From: Roseitranquillus sediminis | GTDB taxonomy: Bacteria > Pseudomonadota > Alphaproteobacteria > Rhodobacterales > Rhodobacteraceae | Direction of reading: 5' to 3' | Length of the DNA stretch: 64,000 nucleotides | Assembly: GCF_016918935.1 (NCBI RefSeq) | Contig: NZ_JAFFOB010000018.1 | Coordinates: 62,001-126,000 of the forward strand | Shown: piece after piece, positions 44,922 through 53,627 of the stretch | How positions within the stretch are numbered: the stretch's first letter is position 1 | Layout: each line of letters begins with the position of its first letter | Program-made: the position numbers and the translations under genes | Notes under the pieces: generated by a model | Seen by the model: the letters and a program-made list of their open reading frames with translations, nothing else | Databases searched by the model: none | What the model was told of the DNA's origin: nothing

Positions 44922-45836
44922 ATGCAGGTCTACCTCCCCATCGCCGAGGTTTCGGTCAACGCCTTCATGCTGCTCGGTCTCGGCGGCCTCGTCGGCTTGC
45001 TCTCGGGGATGTTCGGCGTGGGCGGCGGATTTCTCATCACGCCGCTTCTGATCTTCATAGGCATCCCGGCCGCGGTGGCGGTCGCGACTTCGGCGAACCA
45101 GATCGTCGCCTCATCCATCTCGGGCGTGCTCGCGCACTTCCGACGCCGCACGGTCGACCTGCCGATGGGCATGGTGCTCCTTGTAGGCGGCCTGATCGGT
45201 GCTGCCATCGGGATGCGCGTCTTCAACTGGCTGCGCGCGATGGGCCAGGTCGACCTGCTCGTCAGCCTCAGCTACGTCGTCTTCCTCGGCATCATCGGTG
45301 GCCTGATGTTCATCGAGAGCGTCAACGCGATCCGCCGCGCACGTTCCGGCGGACGTCCGGCGCAGCGGCGACGGCACAACTGGGTGCACGCGCTGCCGCT
45401 CAAGATGAAGTTCCGCACCAGCGGCCTCTACATCTCGGTCATCCCGCCGCTGATGGTGGGGGTCCTTGTCGGACTCCTGGCGGCGGTCATGGGCGTCGGC
45501 GGCGGCTTCGTGATGGTGCCGGCGATGATCTACCTGCTGCACATGCCGACCAAGGTCGTCGTGGGCACTTCGCTCTTCCAGATCATTTTCGTGACCGCCT
45601 TCACGACGATGCTGCACGCGACCACGAACTACACCGTCGACGTCCTGCTGGCGCTGCTCCTGATCGTGGGCGGGGTAATCGGCGCGCAGGTCGGTACGCG
45701 GATTGGCGCGCGAATGAAGGCCGAGCAACTGCGCGTGCTGCTCGCACTCCTCGTGCTCGCCGTCTGCGGAAAGCTCGCGATCGACCTGCTGCTCCAGCCG
45801 GAGGAGCTCTATTCCGTCAGTTGGCGGGGCTTCTGA
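44922..45836 (+). CDS. TauE/SafE family anion/sulfite exporter-like permease
   Basis: A 304-residue membrane protein with the two-fold TauE/SafE repeat: GLGGLVGLLSGMFGVGGGFL and later LVGLLAAVMGVGGGFVMVPA. About eight helices are visible. Members move small organic anions or sulfur compounds; the substrate is unknown. Its stop overlaps the next gene by one base (TGATG), so it is coupled to the TIGR02186 protein, a pair found together in Rhodobacterales. Confidence 0.9.
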   Translation: MQVYLPIAEVSVNAFMLLGLGGLVGLLSGMFGVGGGFLITPLLIFIGIPAAVAVATSANQIVASSISGVLAHFRRRTVDLPMGMVLLVGGLIGAAIGMRVFNWLRAMGQVDLLVSLSYVVFLGIIGGLMFIESVNAIRRARSGGRPAQRRRHNWVHALPLKMKFRTSGLYISVIPPLMVGVLVGLLAAVMGVGGGFVMVPAMIYLLHMPTKVVVGTSLFQIIFVTAFTTMLHATTNYTVDVLLALLLIVGGVIGAQVGTRIGARMKAEQLRVLLALLVLAVCGKLAIDLLLQPEELYSVSWRGF

Positions 45837-46585
45837 TGCGCTGGCTTGTCGCGCTCCTCATCTGGGCCGTGCCGGCGGCGGCCGAGGAGGTTGTGGCCGA
45901 CCTCAGCCAGAACCGCATCTCGATCACGGCGGACTTCGACGGGTCCGAGATCCTGATCTTCGGCGCGGTCAAGCGCGAGGAGCCGCTTGAGGGTGTGCCG
46001 CTTGAGGTGGTCATCACGCTCTCCGGGCCATCGCAGACGGTGATGGTGCGGCGAAAGTCGCGCGTGGCGGCCATCTGGGCCAATACCGCCGCGGTAGAGG
46101 TGGATCGTGCCCCCAGCTTCTATGCTGTCGCGACGAGTGGCCCGCTGTCTCAGGTGCTGAGCCAGACGGAAGACCTGCGCCACCGGATCACCACGCGACG
46201 TGCGATCCGGGCCGTGGGCGCGCCGCAGGAGGTGCTTGACCTGCCGGAGTTCGTGCGCGCCCTGATCCGGGTGCGAGAAGGTGCCGGTCAGTACCAGCTT
46301 CGCGAAGGTGCCGTCAGCGTGCGCGAGCAGACGCTGTTCTCGACCTCGATCGAGTTGCCGGCGAACCTGGTCGAGGGAAATTACGAGGTGCGGATCTTCC
46401 TCACGCGGGAGGGCCATGTGATCAACGCCTACGATACCGTGATCTACGTGCAGAAGGTCGGCCTAGAGAAGTTCCTCTATGTCCTCGCGCACGAGCGGCC
46501 TTTTATCTACGGCCTGATGTCGCTGGCGCTCGCGGGCGTCGCCGGCTGGGGCGCCTCCGCCGCGTTCCGCTGGCTGCGGCCCTAG
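45836..46585 (+). CDS. TIGR02186 family exported protein
   Basis: A 249-residue protein with a signal peptide (RWLVALLIWAVPAAAEEVVA), a mostly beta extracytoplasmic domain (LSQNRISITADFDGSEILIF, GPSQTVMVRRKSRVAAIWAN, REQTLFSTSIELPANLVEGN) and a single C-terminal membrane helix at about 226-243 (FIYGLMSLALAGVAGWGASA). This is the family linked to TauE/SafE genes; it is probably an accessory subunit facing the periplasm. Function unproven. Confidence 0.87.
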   Translation: MRWLVALLIWAVPAAAEEVVADLSQNRISITADFDGSEILIFGAVKREEPLEGVPLEVVITLSGPSQTVMVRRKSRVAAIWANTAAVEVDRAPSFYAVATSGPLSQVLSQTEDLRHRITTRRAIRAVGAPQEVLDLPEFVRALIRVREGAGQYQLREGAVSVREQTLFSTSIELPANLVEGNYEVRIFLTREGHVINAYDTVIYVQKVGLEKFLYVLAHERPFIYGLMSLALAGVAGWGASAAFRWLRP

Positions 46586-46893
46586 AGCTCGCCGCCGAAG
46601 GTCGCGGCAACGTCGTAGAGCACCGGTTCGAAGCTCCGGCAGAGCGAGGTGAGGCGCCGGTTCCGCTGCCGCATCTCGGTCGAGCGCAGCATCGCGAGGA
46701 AGTCCTCGCGCCGTTCCCATCGCGAGTAGTTGCAGATCCGCGTCTGCGCGTCGTTGACGTGGAGCCGCGCGGCGATGAAGCCGGGCTGCCTGGAGATGAA
46801 GCTCTCGTAGGCGTCTGACAGCTCGTCCAGCAGGTCTTGGCAGGTGCCGGGGTTGACCTCGAAGGTGGTGATGACGGTCTGGCTCTGTGACAT
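46582..46893 (-). CDS. Antibiotic biosynthesis monooxygenase-like (ABM) protein
   Basis: A 103-residue ferredoxin-like alpha/beta-barrel protein: QTVITTFEVNPGTCQDLLDE, SFISRQPGFIAARLHVNDAQ, RICNYSRWERREDFLAMLRS. The dimeric ABM fold is used by quinone-forming monooxygenases and stress proteins such as YgiN; the reaction here is unknown. ATG at 46893 is preferred over one six codons upstream because the domain starts there. Ends overlap the convergent TIGR02186 gene by four bases. Confidence 0.82.
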   Translation of the reverse strand: MSQSQTVITTFEVNPGTCQDLLDELSDAYESFISRQPGFIAARLHVNDAQTRICNYSRWERREDFLAMLRSTEMRQRNRRLTSLCRSFEPVLYDVAATFGGEL

Positions 46894-47000
46894 CGCGCAC
46901 TCCTTTGCCACAGGCTAGCACATCGGGCGACGCTGCTGCATCCGCCATTGTTGACCCGCGCCGCCGCTTCCCCTCCTTTCTTCACGCGACGGAGGAGCGG

Positions 47001-47717
47001 ATGAAGGTCGTCACCACCATGAGGAACATCACGGCAAGTGCCACGCTCGCGCTCATGGTGTCTGCCGGCGTCGTCGAAGCGGCGGCCTGGCCGCGTGGCG
47101 AGGGGAACGGCTTCGTCTCGCTGAAGTTCGAAACGCGCTTTGACCGCGAGCGCCTGTTGGTGCGCGACTTCGCCCGGGACGATCGCTTTTCCGCCTTCGC
47201 CGAGTTCGGCGTGACGCCGGTGCTGACCTTCGGTGGCGAGATCGCGAGGTCCGGCTCGGGCGACATGCGGATCATCGAAACGCGCGGCTTCGCCCGATAC
47301 GCGTTCCTCCAGTCCGGCCGGCACGTCGCCTCCGTCGAGGCCGGCGTCGGCCGGCGGGGCAATGACGAGGGATACGAGGTCAATTATCTGCGGCTCGGCG
47401 CGGTCTGGGGCATGGGCTATATGTCGCGCTTTGGCGACGGCTGGCTCGAGGTCGAGGGCGCGTCGCAAGTCTACTCCGAAGGCAGCGACCCGGCGTGGAA
47501 GCTCGACGCAACGGTCGGTCTGAACGCTATAGACCGCGTCGCGGTGATCCTGCAGGCACGCGCGGGCGATTATCCGGGGGCAGAGCCCTACCTGCGCCTC
47601 GCGCCCTCCGTCGCCCTGCGGCTCACCCAGAGGCTGCGCCTGCAGGTCGAGGCGCAGGCGGGGGTGTTGAACGACACCGGCGTCGGCGCCGCGCTGGCGC
47701 TCTGGGTCGACTTCTAG
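47001..47717 (+). CDS. Putative outer-membrane beta-barrel or exported protein
   Basis: A 238-residue exported protein of unrecognised family. Signal peptide RNITASATLALMVSAGVVEA, then alternating hydrophobic strands with aromatic ends (GNGFVSLKFETRF, AFAEFGVTPVLTFGGEIA, RGFARYAFLQSGRHVASVEA, LRLGAVWGMGYMSRF, VALRLTQRLRLQVEAQAG) and a C-terminal WVDF ending in Phe, as in outer-membrane barrels. GGAGG lies before the ATG at 47001. Function unknown. Confidence 0.7.
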   Translation: MKVVTTMRNITASATLALMVSAGVVEAAAWPRGEGNGFVSLKFETRFDRERLLVRDFARDDRFSAFAEFGVTPVLTFGGEIARSGSGDMRIIETRGFARYAFLQSGRHVASVEAGVGRRGNDEGYEVNYLRLGAVWGMGYMSRFGDGWLEVEGASQVYSEGSDPAWKLDATVGLNAIDRVAVILQARAGDYPGAEPYLRLAPSVALRLTQRLRLQVEAQAGVLNDTGVGAALALWVDF

Positions 47718-48124
47718 GCGGCCCGCTCCGGCGTCTCGAGTATGCGCACGGCGGCGATTTGCCAGTCGTCGCCGGTCGCGACCAAGACGAAGATCAGAAC
47801 GTGCAGCGCCCCGGCGCGGTCACGGATCAGGACCTTTTGCGCGACCTGGCGGTCCATCTGCATGAGTTCGAGGAAAGTGACCTCCGCCGGGCGCCAGACC
47901 ATCGGATAGCCCCGCCGCACCATCGTTCCGAACGCCTCGGGCGTGCGGAACGTGCGCCGGATGCCCGGCGAGGCGAAGGTGAAGGCGGTGGCCAGATCGT
48001 CCGCCTGGAACGCGTCGAGCTGCTGGCGGATGACGTTCTCGACGTCCGGATCCGGCGCTTGCTGCGCCCGCGCCGGCGCGGCCAGAGCAAGCAGCAGCGT
48101 GAGGATCGAGAGGATGCGTAGCAT
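47714..48124 (-). CDS. DUF4864 exported protein
   Basis: A 136-residue periplasmic protein: signal peptide LRILSILTLLLALAAPARAQ, then a SnoaL/NTF2-like cone (VENVIRQQLDAFQADDLATA, FTFASPGIRRTFRTPEAFGT, VTFLELMQMDRQVAQKVLIR) matching DUF4864. Role unknown. ATG at 48124 has a TATAAT box about 27 bases upstream. Its end overlaps the convergent barrel-like gene by four bases. Confidence 0.82.
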   Translation of the reverse strand: MLRILSILTLLLALAAPARAQQAPDPDVENVIRQQLDAFQADDLATAFTFASPGIRRTFRTPEAFGTMVRRGYPMVWRPAEVTFLELMQMDRQVAQKVLIRDRAGALHVLIFVLVATGDDWQIAAVRILETPERAA

Positions 48125-48150
48125 TGGGCTTCTCCCTGAGAAACGCACCC

Positions 48151-48156
48151 ATTATA
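48151..48156 (-). promoter_or_regulatory. -10 box of the DUF4864 gene
   Basis: Perfect TATAAT on the minus strand at 48156-48151, giving a start about 20 bases before the ATG at 48124. The -35 position reads AAACCG and is poor. Confidence 0.45.
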
Positions 48157-48243
48157 CGCATAAGATGGCAGTCCGGTTTACCTTGCGGCAGAAGCCGCTA
48201 GGCTTGCATCTGTTCACGGTCTCGCGATCAGAGGAGGTCAGCC

Positions 48244-49107
48244 ATCCCTTACCGCATCCGCCTCAAGGACCATGACGCCACGGATGCACTGCGTCGGATC
48301 GCGCTGGAGCAACTAGACCGCGCCATCGCCTCGGCCGAGGACGCGGGCGATCCTGCCCCGCGCGTGCACGACATCCGCAAGCGGATGAAGAAGCTGCGCG
48401 GTCTCATCCGCCTCGTGCGTCCCGTGTTCCCGGACTACCGTATGGAGAACCGCGTGGCGCGCGACACCGCCCGCAGCGTCTCCGGCCTCCGCGACCTCAC
48501 GGTGCTCGCTCAGACCTACGACCTGCTGATGGAGCGCCACGACCAACAGCTCGACCGGACGGCGTTTGCGCCGCTCAGACGCCACTACACCGTGGCGAAG
48601 GCAGACGTCGACCTGACCGAGCCGCTTGCGGCGGCGGCCGAGACGCTGGCGCGGACACGCGAGCGGGTGCCGCTGTGGACGTTGTCCGACACGGGCTTCG
48701 ACGCGATCGAGGGCGGGCTGCTCAAGACCTACGGCCGCGCCCGCAACGGGCCGGAGGACGACGACGACGCAGCGCTGCACGAGTGGCGCAAGCGCGTGAA
48801 GTACCACCTCTACCACGTCCGCTTGCTGCAGGAGATCTGGCCCGAGCAGATGGAGGTGCGCCGCGCGGCGCTCGACGACCTCGGCGACCGTCTGGGCCAC
48901 CACCAGGACCTCGTCGTGTTCGCCGCGTCGCTCGACGACAGCCCGCTCGACGAGGACGCCAGGCGCGTGCTCCGGGGAATCGTGGACAGGCAAAAGGCGG
49001 CGACCGCCGCCGAGGCGCGCGATCTGGCCGCGCGGCTCTTCGTCGACAAGCCGAAGGTGCTGGCCGGCCGCTGGCGCGCCTGGTGGGACCGCTGGCGCGC
49101 CGACTGA
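48244..49107 (+). CDS. CHAD domain protein
   Basis: A helical, His- and Arg-rich protein of about 287 residues. CHAD domains bind inorganic polyphosphate. Conserved blocks are YRIRLKDHDATDALRRIALE, RVHDIRKRMKKLRGLIRLVR and LHEWRKRVKYHLYHVRLLQE. Family members begin MxYRIRL, which places the start at ATC 48244, six bases after a GAGGAGG ribosome site. No ATG, GTG or TTG occurs in frame until GTG 48364, which would delete the first 40 conserved residues. Either ATC is used or the start codon is mutated or misread. The CYTH partner domain is absent. Confidence 0.8.
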   Translation: MPYRIRLKDHDATDALRRIALEQLDRAIASAEDAGDPAPRVHDIRKRMKKLRGLIRLVRPVFPDYRMENRVARDTARSVSGLRDLTVLAQTYDLLMERHDQQLDRTAFAPLRRHYTVAKADVDLTEPLAAAAETLARTRERVPLWTLSDTGFDAIEGGLLKTYGRARNGPEDDDDAALHEWRKRVKYHLYHVRLLQEIWPEQMEVRRAALDDLGDRLGHHQDLVVFAASLDDSPLDEDARRVLRGIVDRQKAATAAEARDLAARLFVDKPKVLAGRWRAWWDRWRAD

Positions 49108-49110
49108 GGC

Positions 49111-50688
49111 TCAGGCCGCCAGACGCTCGTCGATGAGGGATGTGGTCTCGCTGACGCCGTAGAGTGCGACGAAGCCGCCGAAGCGCGGCCCCTGGCTAGC
49201 CCCGAGCAGCACCTCGTAGAGCGCCTTGAACCAGTCGCGCAACGGCTCGAACTTGTGCTCCCGACCCACGGCAAACACCAGCGACTGCAATTCCTCGGCG
49301 TCCGCCGGACCGTGCCAGTCCCTCAGCCGGCCCAGCAGGTCCAGCATCGCCGCGCGCTCCTGCTCGGTCGGCGCGCGAAAGTAACGCTGCGGCTTTTCCA
49401 CGTCGTTGAAGTAGCGGACCGCGTGACCCGCCGCGCGGTCGAGGCCGGGATGCGTCTCGGGGCTCGCCTCGGGCGCGTAGCGGCGGATGAAGCCCCAGAG
49501 CGTCTCCTTGTCGTGCGCCGCCGAGACCGACGCGAGGTTCAGTAGCATCGCGTAGGGCACGACCATGTCGCTTTCGGGCACGTCCGCCCCATGGATGTGG
49601 AACACCGGGTTCGCCAGCCGCTGGCCTGCGTCCTGCTCGGGATATGCGCGGAGCTGCTGGTGGTACTCGTCCACCGCCTTGGGGATCACGTCGAAGTGCA
49701 GCCGCTTCGCAGTCTTTGGCTTCTGGAACATGAAGTAGCCCAAGGATTCGGGGCTGGCGTAGGTCAGCCACTCCTCCATGCTCAGGCCATTGCCCTTGGA
49801 TTTAGAGATCTTCTGCCCCTCGGCATCCAGGAACAGCTCGTAATTGTAGAGCTCTGGCGCCGGCCGTCCAAGCGCCTTGCAGATCCGCGCCGAGAGCTCG
49901 GCGGACGGGATCAGGTCCTTGCCGTACATCTCGTAGTCGACGCCCAGCGCCGCCCAGCGCATCCCCCAGTCGGGCTTCCACTGCAGCTTGACGTGGCCGC
50001 CGGTGACGGGGACCTCCATCCGCTCGCCATCCGGCTCCTCGTAGACGATGGTGCCCTTGGCGACGTTGCGCTCCAGCGTTGGCACCTGCAGCACGCGGCC
50101 GGTCTTGGGGCTGACCGGCAGAAACGGCGAATAGGTCTCGCGCCGGCTGGCCTCCACCCCGCCGAGCGAGGGCAGCATGATCGCCATCACCTCGTCGAAC
50201 CGCTCGAGCACGCGCAGCAGCATCTCGTCGAAGCGCCCCTCGCGGTAGTAGTCGGTCGAGGACGCGAACTCGTACTCGAAGCCGAACGAGTCGAGAAAGG
50301 CGCGGAGGCGCGCGTTGTTGTGGTGGCCGAAGCTCTCGTACTCGTCGAACGGGTCCCGCACCTTGGTCAGCGGCAGGTGCAGGTCCTCCGCCGTCCGCTC
50401 GCGGTTCGGGACGTTGGTCGGCACCTTGCGGAGGCCGTCCATGTCGTCGGAGAAACAGAGGAGCTTCGTCGGGATGTCGGAGATGATCTCGAACGCCCGA
50501 CGCACCATCGTCGTGCGCTGCACCTCGCCGAACGTGCCGATGTGCGGCAGGCCGGAGGGGCCGTAGCCGGTTTCGAAGAGAACGTAGCCCTTTTCCGGCG
50601 GCGCCTTCTCGTACCGCTTGAGCACGCGGCGCGCCTCCTCGAACGGCCAGGCCTTCGACTGCATCGCGGCGTCGCGCAGGTCACTCAT
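49111..50688 (-). CDS. lysK: Lysyl-tRNA synthetase, class I
   Basis: Charges tRNA-Lys using the archaeal-type class I enzyme common in alphaproteobacteria. The 525-residue protein has [20 protein letters not shown] (HIGH region) near residue 43 and [11 protein letters not shown] (KMSKS). [20 protein letters not shown] and the C-terminal helical anticodon region follow the family pattern. No class II lysS is in the window. Divergent from the TerB-like gene with 84 bases between. Confidence 0.96.
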   Translation of the reverse strand: MSDLRDAAMQSKAWPFEEARRVLKRYEKAPPEKGYVLFETGYGPSGLPHIGTFGEVQRTTMVRRAFEIISDIPTKLLCFSDDMDGLRKVPTNVPNRERTAEDLHLPLTKVRDPFDEYESFGHHNNARLRAFLDSFGFEYEFASSTDYYREGRFDEMLLRVLERFDEVMAIMLPSLGGVEASRRETYSPFLPVSPKTGRVLQVPTLERNVAKGTIVYEEPDGERMEVPVTGGHVKLQWKPDWGMRWAALGVDYEMYGKDLIPSAELSARICKALGRPAPELYNYELFLDAEGQKISKSKGNGLSMEEWLTYASPESLGYFMFQKPKTAKRLHFDVIPKAVDEYHQQLRAYPEQDAGQRLANPVFHIHGADVPESDMVVPYAMLLNLASVSAAHDKETLWGFIRRYAPEASPETHPGLDRAAGHAVRYFNDVEKPQRYFRAPTEQERAAMLDLLGRLRDWHGPADAEELQSLVFAVGREHKFEPLRDWFKALYEVLLGASQGPRFGGFVALYGVSETTSLIDERLAA

Positions 50689-50772
50689 CGCATTCTCCTT
50701 CGGGACGCCGCCAACTATTGCCCGCGTCCGGCGCCGTCAATAATGTCCGCCGCGAATGCTCGGAGGTGTACC

Positions 50773-51195
50773 TTGTCCGATTTCGAAGAGAACATGACGC
50801 CGCAGGACGGCCTGATCGCGGTGATGATGGCGGTCTCGGCCTCGGACGAGCGCATTCGCACGCCCGAGCTGGTCACGATCGAGCGGATCGTGAACCACCT
50901 GCCGGCCTTCGCTAATTATGACCAGAATCGGATGCCGGACGTCAGCAGCGTCGTCTTCGACCACTTCGCCGAGGAGGACGGGCTCGACAGCCTCTTCGAG
51001 ACGGTCCGCCGCGCGCTGCCCGAGCGGCTCTATGAGACGGCCTATGCCCTCGCCTGCGACGTCGCCGTGTCCGACGGCAGGCTGGGCGAGATCGAGCTGC
51101 GCTTGCTCGAAGAGATCCGTTACGAGCTCAAGATCGACCGGCTGCATGCTGCCGCCATCGAGCGATCTGCGCGCGCACGACACATGATCCCATGA
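50773..51195 (+). CDS. TerB-like tellurite-resistance-fold protein
   Basis: A 140-residue all-helical protein of the TerB/DjlA N-domain type: TPQDGLIAVMMAVSASDERI, ELVTIERIVNHLPAF, ALACDVAVSDGRLGEIELRL. The two acidic ASDERI/VSDGRL loops are the metal-binding-like motifs of TerB. Despite the family name, tellurite resistance is not implied; no other ter genes are near. Start is TTG at 50773 with GGAGGTG just upstream. Confidence 0.83.
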   Translation: MSDFEENMTPQDGLIAVMMAVSASDERIRTPELVTIERIVNHLPAFANYDQNRMPDVSSVVFDHFAEEDGLDSLFETVRRALPERLYETAYALACDVAVSDGRLGEIELRLLEEIRYELKIDRLHAAAIERSARARHMIP

Positions 51196-51207
51196 TTACG
51201 TGCCGCG

Positions 51208-52689
51208 TCAGCCGGAGCGGTCGCCAAGGCGCGCGCCCCAGTTGGCGAGTAAGTTCCGCTGAAGGCCTCGCGAGGCCGCGCTCCACGCGCGACCGCCCCT
51301 CGGCCGCTCCCGCTCCTCCATACTCAGGCTCTCGCGGCGGTCGAGGTCCGAGGTAAGGATGGCGAAGGCAAGCTCTCGTCCGTCGGGACAGGTGAGATAG
51401 CCGGCCAGCGCGCTGACGAAGTTCAGCGTCCCGGTCTTCGCCACGACGGACATTGGCACGTCCGCCTCGACCGGAACGCTCTTGAGCAGCGGCGCGAGCG
51501 GCGCTGAGCGCCCCACCCGCACCAGCGCTGCCACCATGTCGGCCGCGGCGATGCGCGACGCGCCGCCAAGGCCCGAATGGTCCACCAGCGCCGGCTGGCG
51601 CCCGCCGAGGCCGGTCCCGATCCAATCGTTCATCCGGGCCGCCGACGCTGCAAGCGAGGACGGCACGGGCCCTCGCGCGGCGCTGGCCGTCAGCCCCACG
51701 ACCTCGGCGGTGAGGTTCGTCGAGTAGAGCAGCATCTCGCGCAGGATGGCCTGCAGCGGGGCGCTCTCGACGCGCGCGATTTCGGCGCCGGAGAGCGGCG
51801 CATCCAGAACCTCGGCCCGGTCCAGAACGATGCCGTTCGAGCGGGCCAGCACCTGAAAGACCTCGGCCGCGTAGAGGTCGGGCCGCCGGACTGGGAGCCA
51901 GCGCGCGCCGCCACCGCCCAGCGCCGCCCGCGCCACGGTCCATTCGTCCACACCCTCGCCGCGGCGATAGGTGTAGATCGGCGCGCGCCGGTCCACGACC
52001 TGCATCCGCGAGGTGGAGACGCGCGGGCTGAAGGCATCGGATCGGGCGTCGAGCGTGACGTCGTAGCCGCCTTCGCTCCGCGCCCATTCGAAGTGCACGC
52101 GGTTGTAGTTGAGGTTGAGACCCGCCACCGCCGGATTGTAGCCGACGTGCGGCGGCTGCTCGGAATCGATCTGCGGGATAAGCGGCAGCGTGTCGAGGTG
52201 CAGCAGGAAGCGGCCGGTCACCTCCGTCACGCCGGCTTCCCTCAGCTTGCGGGCGAGCGTCGCGAGGGCGTCGGTGTCGAGCGTGGGATCGCCGCCGCCC
52301 GCAAGGATCAGGTCACCCTGCAGCCGCCCTCTGGTCACTGGGCCGCCGGCCAGAAGACGCGTCGCGAACCGGTGCCCGGCCCCGAGCGTGTCGAGCGCGT
52401 AGAGCGCAGTGAGGACCTTGGCTGTGCTGGCTGGCGGCTGGCGCAGGACCGGGTTGAGGCTTTCGATCACCTCGCCGCTGCGCACGTCGGCCACGACGAA
52501 CGAGATGTCGCCTGGCAGAGCTGCAGTTTCCGCGAGAAGCCGCGCGGTCGGCCGCGGCACCGGCACCGTCCCGAGCCCGCGGGGGTGCGGGCGCAACGAC
52601 ACGGCCGGCGCGCCTGCAAGTGCGGATCCCGCAGCTCCGGAGGCGAGGGCGCCGAGCAGCCAGCGCCGGGTATAGCGGCCAGCGTTCAT
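51208..52689 (-). CDS. dacB: D-alanyl-D-alanine carboxypeptidase/endopeptidase (PBP4 type, S13)
   Basis: Trims pentapeptides and cuts 4-3 cross-links in periplasmic peptidoglycan. The 493-residue protein has a Tat-like leader (RYTRRWLLGALASGAAGSAL), the nucleophile motif SxxK in PPASTAKVLTALYALDT, SxN in YSTNLTAE and KTG in VVAKTGTLNFVSAL. The large insert between SxxK and SxN (GDLILAGGGDPTLDTDALAT) is the PBP4-class domain. It lies downstream of nadD with a 49-base gap. Confidence 0.94.
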   Translation of the reverse strand: MNAGRYTRRWLLGALASGAAGSALAGAPAVSLRPHPRGLGTVPVPRPTARLLAETAALPGDISFVVADVRSGEVIESLNPVLRQPPASTAKVLTALYALDTLGAGHRFATRLLAGGPVTRGRLQGDLILAGGGDPTLDTDALATLARKLREAGVTEVTGRFLLHLDTLPLIPQIDSEQPPHVGYNPAVAGLNLNYNRVHFEWARSEGGYDVTLDARSDAFSPRVSTSRMQVVDRRAPIYTYRRGEGVDEWTVARAALGGGGARWLPVRRPDLYAAEVFQVLARSNGIVLDRAEVLDAPLSGAEIARVESAPLQAILREMLLYSTNLTAEVVGLTASAARGPVPSSLAASAARMNDWIGTGLGGRQPALVDHSGLGGASRIAAADMVAALVRVGRSAPLAPLLKSVPVEADVPMSVVAKTGTLNFVSALAGYLTCPDGRELAFAILTSDLDRRESLSMEERERPRGGRAWSAASRGLQRNLLANWGARLGDRSG

Positions 52690-52738
52690 CGCATTGGTCT
52701 AGCGCCACAGACCCCGGCCGGGCAAGCCGGCGCGCTGT

Positions 52739-53377
52739 TCACCCTTGTGTCATTCCCGGCCAGTCGCCGCGGGCACGGATCGCGGTGGAGGACGCGGAGA
52801 CGAGCGGCAGCGGCAGGAAGCACCAGGCCGGCGGGTCCGTCCATGCGAGACGTCCGCTCTCCTCCGGCGGCAGACGATGACGCGCGAAGCGTCGCGCGGC
52901 GGGCGAGAGCCCCGCGCGCAGGCTCGAGCCCGGACGGGCGAGGACACCGATCGGGACCGTCCGCATGATCCCGGTCCAGTCGTCCCAGCGGTGCAGCTGC
53001 GCAAGATTGTCGGCGCCCATCAGCCAGACGAAGCGGGCGCGCGAGCGCAGGCGCCGCAGCGTGCGCAGCGTGTCCGCGGTGTAACGGGTGCCGAGGTGCG
53101 CCTCGAGGTCGGTGACGACGACGCGCGGGTCGTCGAGCATGGCGCGCGCCGCTTCCACTCGCCGGGCGAGCGGCGCAGGACCATTCCGCTTCAGCGGGTT
53201 GCCAGGGCTGACGAGCCACCAGACCTGCGACAGGCGAAACCGCTTCAGCGCGGCGCGTGTGATGTGGAGGTGCCCCTCGTGCGGCGGATCGAAGGAGCCG
53301 CCAAGCAGTCCCACCGCCCGACCCGCCGGCACCGGCGGGATCGGCCGAAGCGTTCGGTCCTGACCGCCGTCCGTCAT
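52739..53377 (-). CDS. nadD: Nicotinate-nucleotide adenylyltransferase
   Basis: Makes nicotinate adenine dinucleotide from NaMN and ATP in NAD synthesis. The 212-residue nucleotidyltransferase shows [20 protein letters not shown] with the (H/T)xGH motif, [33 protein letters not shown] and the SSTAIR motif ([12 protein letters not shown]). The ATG at 53377 follows GAAGGG. The rsfS-rlmH genes that often follow nadD are not here; dacB follows instead. Confidence 0.94.
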   Translation of the reverse strand: MTDGGQDRTLRPIPPVPAGRAVGLLGGSFDPPHEGHLHITRAALKRFRLSQVWWLVSPGNPLKRNGPAPLARRVEAARAMLDDPRVVVTDLEAHLGTRYTADTLRTLRRLRSRARFVWLMGADNLAQLHRWDDWTGIMRTVPIGVLARPGSSLRAGLSPAARRFARHRLPPEESGRLAWTDPPAWCFLPLPLVSASSTAIRARGDWPGMTQG

Positions 53378-53627
53378 GCGCCCTTCCCCTCCACGCGTCG
53401 GCGGCGACGGTCGCAGAGGAGCGCGTCGCGGTCCAGACCGCAGGACCATGGGGGGTGCGCGGCCTCGGGGCCTCGAGCCACTTGGCCGCGAACGCATTCG
53501 GCGGCGGCTCCGTACCACAGCCGTCAGGCGCAGGTGGCATGGCGGCTTCCCGCGCCGCGAGCGCAAGCGCTTGCGCCAAGCAGCGAAGCGTCCATGATCG
53601 GCGGGCACATCTCAGGGAGGAACCGCC

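Noticed and set aside
53378-53627. Possible small gene between nadD and ggt
   Set aside because: The open minus-strand stretch has no start with a ribosome site and no recognisable family; I treat the 250 bases as intergenic.
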